From an uncultured Roseburia sp. (lineage in GTDB: Bacteria; Bacillota; Clostridia; Lachnospirales; Lachnospiraceae), in the NCBI GenBank assembly GCA_947649645.1, contig CANSSP010000010.1, positions 1-64,000 of the forward strand: 64,000 nt of DNA, given 5' to 3'. Shown here one piece after another: positions 57,620-64,000 of the stretch. How positions within the stretch are numbered: the stretch's first letter is position 1; each line of letters begins with the position of its first letter. Below the pieces are notes generated by a model, which saw nothing but the letters and a program-made list of their open reading frames with translations, was not told the DNA's origin and searched no databases. The translations under genes and the position numbers were made by a program.

Positions 57620-60600
57620 ACATCCCCACTCTCATCCTTGAGACAAAAAGCGGAGAACGATTTGGCTCCATTGACGGCGTAACCGGACTGACCTATAAAA
57701 AGACGATGGGAGCAGACAGCGTCAGTTTTGTCGTACACAAATACGTCGACGGGATTTTACATCCCCTGTGGGAAGACATCACAGATCTGAAAACTCTTTT
57801 TATCCCGGAATACGGGGAAAAATTTGAAATAAAAATAACATATGAGGACGAAGAATACGAGACGAAATCCGTCAGCGCAGTCTCCCTGTGTGAGGCAGAA
57901 TTGTCACAGATCCTGCTGCGCAATTTTGAAGTCAACACAGAAACCGACATCGCGCGCGACGATTACAGACTGACCGTGTTTTACGATCCCGATCATCCAG
58001 ACGCCTCCCTTCTGCACCGCGTCTTATCGGCAAAGGCGTCCTTTTATCAGATCGGCGAAGTCGATGAAACACTGCGCAGCCTTTCTTTTGAATTTTCCGC
58101 CGACAACACGGACGTCTATCAGTTCCTGACAGATGAAGTCGCAAAGGAGATGCAGTGTATCTTCCTGTTTGACTCAATGACAAGAACCATTCACGTTTAT
58201 GACCTTAACAGCACATGCAACGAATGCTTTCAGACCACCCCCTCAGGACTGTCTGAAAGACATTACCGCGGCGACTTTCATGATATCTGCCCCAATTGCG
58301 GGAGCACAAATATCAGGAATGGTTTCGGTGAGGATACCACTATATTAATCGACAGGGAAAGCATCGCCAGCTCCATCGTTGTCGAAAGCGATGCCGACGC
58401 GCTGAAAAATTGCTTTTATGTCGAAGGCGGAGACGATGTGATGACGGCCGCATTCTGTCTGATCAACCCGAACGGTACACCCTGCCTCTACTATTTTCCG
58501 CCGCGGGAGCTTGACAAAAAAGCTTCGGACCGGATTTACAAATTTCCGGATGAACTGATTGACGCGTTAAACGCATATGATACGGATTACAGGTACTACC
58601 TGACACAACACACCTTCGATCCCTCCCGCTTATCACACATTTATCATCCCGGAACCAATGACTTTACTCCCACCACTTACGATCCGCAAAGCACCGATTT
58701 AAACTATATCACGGCTTACAACGCTGTTGTAGAAAAAATCTCCGGCCTCTCTGACCAGTCTCCCTATCATGACTGCATTCATTATAAAAGTACGCTTACC
58801 TTTAAAGGACAGAGTGCGCTCGTGGCCGCTTATTTTAACTCGGTTGATTTTGAAGCATTCGTACAGACAAAAATGATGCCGGACTGTGAGATGGAAGTCT
58901 GTACCAAGGAGGAAGCCATCCGAAAACTGACCTCCGCCTCACTCGGCACGATCGCCATCGCCGGTTTTGGCAGCGCAACGACCAGAACCGTCGTCGACAA
59001 TGCCGTTCTGATGACCGCAAAGACCATCGTAAACACTGCACTCTTTGATGTCGGAATTGAATCCAGCGTTTATACGGCCGGAAATTCTTCCTGGACCGGC
59101 CGGTTTGTGATCACAGACCGACAGGACGATAATGTCGGCACAAGGACGATTGTCTCACCACAAAACGTGACTTTATCCGTCAACGGAGACATCCCGGCCT
59201 ACTGCAGGGCCCGCATAAAATCGCTCCTCTCAAAAAATGACCTGCCGGCCACAGAGCCTTTGTACGATCTGACCATAACCGACGCGGATTTTAAAAGCCG
59301 GATTGCCCTTTACGGTGCAGATCAGCTTAAAATTCTCTACAACGTGATGTTAAGCTGCCTTGACGTATTGCAGGAACAGCTCGACAAAAGCGGGATCCGG
59401 AAAGAAAACAGTGTAACCGAAGAATTAAAACGATACTACTCCGTCTATCACAGACGCATGGGCGAAATTTCCGCGAAAATATCCGAGAGAGAGGCAGATC
59501 TGAATAGCATATGGCGGTACAAAGCACTGCTCTGCTCCTATCTCGAAACTGTCCGGTCCATCCTCAGCTTTCCGTCCTACCTCGCACAGTACGCTAAAAC
59601 GCACGCACTTTCCGTTGACCTGTGGGAACTTTTTAATCTGCACCGGCGCGAAGAGACTTATCGGAACAGCCATATTATTTCCGATTCCCTAAAGAATAAC
59701 AGCGACATCATACGCCATGCCGGATCTCTTATGGAACTGGCAAAGAGAGAGCTGATTACGGCCGGAACCCTGCAGTATTCCATATCTGCTTCTCTCTCGA
59801 GCCTCCTCGCGCTGACAGAATTTGCTCCGCTCACGGAACACTTTGAAATCGGAAACTGGATCCGGGTCCGCACCGATATCAGGGAAGATACACCGGAGGA
59901 TTCCATTTACCATTTAAGACTCCTCTCCTATCAGATCACATTCGATGACGTCCAGGAAATCGACGTGGAATTTTCTACCGTTACAAAAACCTGGAGCGGT
60001 ATGCAGGATTCCGGCTCCGTTCTGGAATCGATCCAGGGTATCGCCTCTTCCTACGACGGGGTAAAACGACAGACCGACAAAAACAGCGCGGCAGCAGATA
60101 TCGTTGATGACTGGGTCGCAAAGGGCCTTGACATGACAAATCAGAAAATCGTCAACAGCACAGACAGCCAGGCTTTTGTAATTGACGAGCACGGGCTTCT
60201 GGCAAGAAGCTATGATGATCTCACCGATGTGTACGGCCCCTGCCAGCTGAAAATTCTGCACAACGGCCTCTACACAACCCACAACAGCTGGGAAACCGTG
60301 GACGCGGGAATCGGCTCGTTTATTTATTACGATCCGCTAAATCAGTTCCGGGAAACCGTCGGATATGGTCTCATCGCAAAAACAGTCGTCGGCTCACTTA
60401 TCCTGGGGGAAAACCTTGGAATTTACAATAAAACCGGTTCCATGCGTTTCGACGAAGAGGGACTTGTCATCTCAAACGGGAAAAATACGATTTTTATCCG
60501 GCCGGACAAAACGGCATTCGAAATCTGCCGGGGAACCACAAAGCAGTTTTACCTGGACATGGACGGAAATGCGACGTTCCGCGGAACCATCTATGCGGAC

Positions 60601-61773
60601 GCAGGCGAATTTACAGGAACCATAAACGCCGGCTCCACCATCACGGGCTCGCACATTTCCGGAAGCACGATCCGCACAAAAAACAATCTGTTCCATGTCG
60701 CTGAAGACGGCAAAACGACCGTAAAAGATCTGATTGTGACAGATTCCATATATGGACAGTACTCCCACTCCAGTCAGCCGGCAGGAATAGCAGAAATCCT
60801 CCGGTTTGTGAGCACGCCGGCTTATTCCTACGATAAAATCTTTTACAGCGAATCCCTGGATGAATTTGTATCTGTCACAGAAAACTATAAAGGGCCCGCA
60901 AAGGAATCGTCCAGTCTGCAGGTCTGCCCCGATGTATGCTCGTTTGATTCTGTCGCTCTCTTTAAAAATGTCGCCGACTTCAGGCAAAATGTCTTCTTCC
61001 GCTCGACAGCCGCATTTTCCGACGGGGCATCCGTCGGGAAGGCACTGCATGTCAGCGGAAATATTCATACGGACGGCAGCTCCTACACCGGCAGCGATCT
61101 GCATGTCGACGGCAGCCTGATCACACAGGGAGAAGCCCGGCTCCATGGAGATGTTTATTTTCACTCTCTCATCCGTCTGCAGCGGAAAGGCGAACGGCAC
61201 ATCAGCGCCCAGTGGGCCGACGGGAGATACCACACGCTGCTCAGCCTCTATGACGACGGCCTGAAACTGGCGGTGGGATGGACCGGATTGAGCGAAGACG
61301 GGGAAACCTATCCGACTGATCTCGTTTTAAGAGGGCAGACGGTACATGCGCCGTATGCGAGTGGTATGACAGTTACATCCGACGAACGCCTGAAACGCTC
61401 CTTTGAGAGTCTGGACGCCTTTGACGACGTATACATGGACCTGAGACCAGTCTCATTTGAATATGTCAACGGCTCGTCCGGGCGCAGGCACTTCGGCTTC
61501 GGCGCGGGCGCAGTCAGAGAAAATCTTGAAATGCATGGCTTTACAACACAGGATTTTGCCGGGTTTGTACAGATAAGCGAGAAACCCGAAAGCCAGGATT
61601 ACTGTGGAATCGAAGACCCCATGGGACTTATCTACACAGAATTTATCGCCTGGAACACGCACATGATACAGCAGACGCGCAGGGAACTTGACGAACTCCG
61701 TCTGCAGGTAAAAGAACTGTCTGAAAAATACAACAGGCTTCTGCCCGAAAAAACACAGGAGGTGAAACCATAA
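57583..61773 (+). CDS. Large phage tail/tail-spike protein with C-terminal S74 intramolecular chaperone domain
   Basis: N-terminal Tal-like region; CNEC...CPNC zinc-ribbon; C-terminal TSDERLKRSFESLD...PVSFEYV...FGFGAG. TTG start with RBS. Confidence 0.85.
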   Translation: MAKRLFDSQNQLDIPTLILETKSGERFGSIDGVTGLTYKKTMGADSVSFVVHKYVDGILHPLWEDITDLKTLFIPEYGEKFEIKITYEDEEYETKSVSAVSLCEAELSQILLRNFEVNTETDIARDDYRLTVFYDPDHPDASLLHRVLSAKASFYQIGEVDETLRSLSFEFSADNTDVYQFLTDEVAKEMQCIFLFDSMTRTIHVYDLNSTCNECFQTTPSGLSERHYRGDFHDICPNCGSTNIRNGFGEDTTILIDRESIASSIVVESDADALKNCFYVEGGDDVMTAAFCLINPNGTPCLYYFPPRELDKKASDRIYKFPDELIDALNAYDTDYRYYLTQHTFDPSRLSHIYHPGTNDFTPTTYDPQSTDLNYITAYNAVVEKISGLSDQSPYHDCIHYKSTLTFKGQSALVAAYFNSVDFEAFVQTKMMPDCEMEVCTKEEAIRKLTSASLGTIAIAGFGSATTRTVVDNAVLMTAKTIVNTALFDVGIESSVYTAGNSSWTGRFVITDRQDDNVGTRTIVSPQNVTLSVNGDIPAYCRARIKSLLSKNDLPATEPLYDLTITDADFKSRIALYGADQLKILYNVMLSCLDVLQEQLDKSGIRKENSVTEELKRYYSVYHRRMGEISAKISEREADLNSIWRYKALLCSYLETVRSILSFPSYLAQYAKTHALSVDLWELFNLHRREETYRNSHIISDSLKNNSDIIRHAGSLMELAKRELITAGTLQYSISASLSSLLALTEFAPLTEHFEIGNWIRVRTDIREDTPEDSIYHLRLLSYQITFDDVQEIDVEFSTVTKTWSGMQDSGSVLESIQGIASSYDGVKRQTDKNSAAADIVDDWVAKGLDMTNQKIVNSTDSQAFVIDEHGLLARSYDDLTDVYGPCQLKILHNGLYTTHNSWETVDAGIGSFIYYDPLNQFRETVGYGLIAKTVVGSLILGENLGIYNKTGSMRFDEEGLVISNGKNTIFIRPDKTAFEICRGTTKQFYLDMDGNATFRGTIYADAGEFTGTINAGSTITGSHISGSTIRTKNNLFHVAEDGKTTVKDLIVTDSIYGQYSHSSQPAGIAEILRFVSTPAYSYDKIFYSESLDEFVSVTENYKGPAKESSSLQVCPDVCSFDSVALFKNVADFRQNVFFRSTAAFSDGASVGKALHVSGNIHTDGSSYTGSDLHVDGSLITQGEARLHGDVYFHSLIRLQRKGERHISAQWADGRYHTLLSLYDDGLKLAVGWTGLSEDGETYPTDLVLRGQTVHAPYASGMTVTSDERLKRSFESLDAFDDVYMDLRPVSFEYVNGSSGRRHFGFGAGAVRENLEMHGFTTQDFAGFVQISEKPESQDYCGIEDPMGLIYTEFIAWNTHMIQQTRRELDELRLQVKELSEKYNRLLPEKTQEVKP

Positions 61774-61774
61774 C

Positions 61775-62590
61775 ATGTATGCATTTGATTTTGAATATGA
61801 CGGATATGCGCTTTCCGATTTCGGAATGATGATCTGCGCATTTCAGTCATCCGATCTGGAAACGGTATCCTCCGGAGCCGATCTGTCTTTTCAGGTCATA
61901 AAACCGACCGGTTCTGATAAATTCCGGTTTTACGGCTCAAAATACGAAGAATCTTACTCCGCCACAATCCAGATCTGCAAATCGCCATGCGGCGATACCG
62001 GACTGTATCTTGAACCGTCCGAAATTTCCGCCCTGCAGCGCTGGCTATGCAGAAAAGACGGCTATCACCCGTTTCACGTCATACAGGACGACTTAAAAGA
62101 TCTCTTCTGGAACGCGACCTTTACCTGCCGGCAGCTCCTCTTTAAGGGACAGGCCGCAGGGCTTGAACTGACACTGTACACAGACGCGCCTTACGCGTAC
62201 CTGAAATCAGAACCGCTCTTTTACTCCCTTACTCCCGGCGAGAGCTTCTCCGTTTTCGACCAGTCGGACGAAACGGGAAGCATTTACCCGACCGTCGAGA
62301 TTTTATGTAAAGGGCAGGGCGACATCCGGCTTACAAACAGCCTGGACCGGAAAATCCTGACATTGACTTCTCTGTCATACAATGAACGGATTACGCTGGA
62401 CGGAGAGCATAAAATCATAACGTCCTCCCTTCAGAGAAAAGACCTGCCGGACCATTTTAATTTCTATTTTCCCAGAATCCGCAACACATTCCAGGAACGC
62501 GAAAATATTTTTACACTGACAAGGAATGACAGAGCCATTCCCTGCGATATTACCTTTCACTATCATCCGATCGTAAAAATCGGACTGTAG
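61775..62590 (+). CDS. Phage distal-tail-like protein
   Basis: MYAFDFEYDGYALSDFGMMICAF...; 271 aa, Dit-like N-terminus. Confidence 0.65.
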   Translation: MYAFDFEYDGYALSDFGMMICAFQSSDLETVSSGADLSFQVIKPTGSDKFRFYGSKYEESYSATIQICKSPCGDTGLYLEPSEISALQRWLCRKDGYHPFHVIQDDLKDLFWNATFTCRQLLFKGQAAGLELTLYTDAPYAYLKSEPLFYSLTPGESFSVFDQSDETGSIYPTVEILCKGQGDIRLTNSLDRKILTLTSLSYNERITLDGEHKIITSSLQRKDLPDHFNFYFPRIRNTFQERENIFTLTRNDRAIPCDITFHYHPIVKIGL

Positions 62591-62627
62591 TGTCGGCAAC
62601 AGACAACCATTCAAGGAGGTAAAATGT

Positions 62628-64000
62628 ATGTCAGTCATACAATATAAACTAAACTTAGATTTGCGCAGAAACGTCCACCAGGTACTTGTAATGAAAGAAG
62701 GCGACGTCAACGCAAGGGAAATCTGCATCACCGTCACCGACAATGGGAAAGTTTTCAATCTGGACGGTTACTCCGCCGACTGTAAATGGAAAAAACCGGA
62801 CGGAACCTATGTATTTAACACCTGCCCCGCCAGACAGGGACAGCTCTATATCTTATGTACCAGACAGATGCTTGCCGTTTCCGGCATCGCCAGAGTGGAA
62901 ATCGTCCTCTACCGTGATATCAACACCGAAAACCAGGACAAAAACGTAATCTCCACCATGAAATTTCACGTCAGTGTCAACCCGTCCGTCGTCTGCGATA
63001 AAGACATCGAATCGTCAGACGAATTCGGCGCACTCACGGAAATTATGCTCAAAAACAAACAGCTCGCAAAATCCCTGGAAGAACTAATGGAGGACAGCAC
63101 GCTTGTACACACCAGTGACCTGGGCGTCCCGGGCGGCGTTGCAACGTTAAACGAAAGTGGAACCATCCCCTCTGCGCAGCTCCCTTCCTACGTCGACGAC
63201 GTAAAAGACGGTCATGCCGTTCACGTCATGGTCGACGATACGACCGGTTCCAGAACAGCCTCGGAATTTATTTTTACAGGAGAAAGCGAGCCCTGTGTCC
63301 CCGAAACAGACAAAATCTATATCGATATTGACGAGGGCATCACCTACCGCTGGTCGGGAACCATCTTTGTCAGCATCGGCTCTCCGCTCTCACTGGGCAC
63401 CACCTCTTCCATGGCCTTCCCCGGCGACAGAGGACTTTCCCTCGAACAGGCTGTCCAGGACCTATCCAGCCCCGCGACCTGGCAGAAAAACGGCCTCTTA
63501 TCGTCGGAGGATAAAAAGCGGATCGATAACTATGCCAATCTGAGAGAAATAAGGATCACCCTCCCTGCCGCATCCTGGTACGGGACGGCCGCCCCGTACA
63601 CACAGGCCATAGAAACCGAAGATCTCTCCGTTTACAATAACTGCAGCATTGAAATGGACACCGACGCGACTTACGCCCAGACAACCGCAGCCGCAGATGC
63701 AAAAATTAACAGGATTACATATGAAAATGGTCAGCTTAGCTTCTCTGCGGACGGTACAAAGCCATCCGTGGATCTCCCGCTCCTTCTCTGCGTCGGGACA
63801 AGCATAAATATCGTCAGCGTACCGGCCTGTTTTGAAGAAATGATTCACCCCGGAATGATCGCAAACAATGACGCAACGGAAGAGGAAGGTTTTGTGGCAG
63901 ATGCAAGAATCGTGAAAGTACACGGGGATGAGATTGATGCGGTTCATGATTCCATTGTTTCGCTGAACAATAATCTGACAAACATCGACACATCTGTCAA
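62628..64000 (+). CDS. BppU-like baseplate upper/receptor-binding protein (runs off window)
   Basis: MSVIQYKLNLDLRRNVHQVLVMKEGDVNAREICITVTDNGKVFNLDGYSADCKWKKPDG; frame open to the window end, RBS aaggaggt; absent from the supplied ORF track. Confidence 0.75.
   Translation, partial: MSVIQYKLNLDLRRNVHQVLVMKEGDVNAREICITVTDNGKVFNLDGYSADCKWKKPDGTYVFNTCPARQGQLYILCTRQMLAVSGIARVEIVLYRDINTENQDKNVISTMKFHVSVNPSVVCDKDIESSDEFGALTEIMLKNKQLAKSLEELMEDSTLVHTSDLGVPGGVATLNESGTIPSAQLPSYVDDVKDGHAVHVMVDDTTGSRTASEFIFTGESEPCVPETDKIYIDIDEGITYRWSGTIFVSIGSPLSLGTTSSMAFPGDRGLSLEQAVQDLSSPATWQKNGLLSSEDKKRIDNYANLREIRITLPAASWYGTAAPYTQAIETEDLSVYNNCSIEMDTDATYAQTTAAADAKINRITYENGQLSFSADGTKPSVDLPLLLCVGTSINIVSVPACFEEMIHPGMIANNDATEEEGFVADARIVKVHGDEIDAVHDSIVSLNNNLTNIDTSV

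Larger units (their letters stand above)
46990..64000. mobile_element. Prophage-like integrative element, left end; right end outside window
   Basis: Large serine recombinase at the edge, interrupted host gene, phage tail/baseplate genes. Confidence 0.85.

Noticed and set aside
46990-64000. CRISPR array or diversity-generating retroelement in the prophage
   Set aside because: No regularly spaced repeats, no reverse transcriptase and no template/variable repeat pair seen.

Overview
Low-confidence host call: gut-type Lachnospiraceae (Firmicutes). The window has four parts. (i) 1-16.7 kb: end of a tRNA gene, thioredoxin, a Crp-type regulator and a glycoside-catabolism region (GH43, GH106-like, GH1, GH2, GPH transporter, TetR/AraC regulators). 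(ii) 16.7-30.3 kb: a one-direction cluster built around a one-module NRPS (C-A-PCP-reductase). It also encodes a full partner-switching kit (RsbW-like kinase, SpoIIE-type phosphatase, STAS protein) and two transport proteins, an ABC ATPase and a MATE exporter, that each carry a C-terminal HATPase/RsbW-like domain. (iii) 30.3-46.3 kb: housekeeping genes (dgt, AKR, glgA, OAH sulfhydrylase, yebC, ruvAB, miaB). miaB carries a small insertion that duplicates its 5' end and supplies a new one. (iv) 47.0-64.0 kb and beyond: a prophage-like element with a large serine recombinase, inserted in an S8 peptidase gene. Its most notable content is an 886-aa protein with the DxDGD signature and upstream DGxG...KG block of the two-barrel RNA polymerase/cellular RdRP (YonO-like) superfamily, followed by an HU-like gene as in SPbeta yonO-yonN. 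Divergent from it is a sigma70-like::DUF262 fusion with a consensus promoter overlapped by LexA-like boxes. Tail genes and a second DUF262 gene with its own terminator follow. All family calls come from reading the translations; no database search was run.
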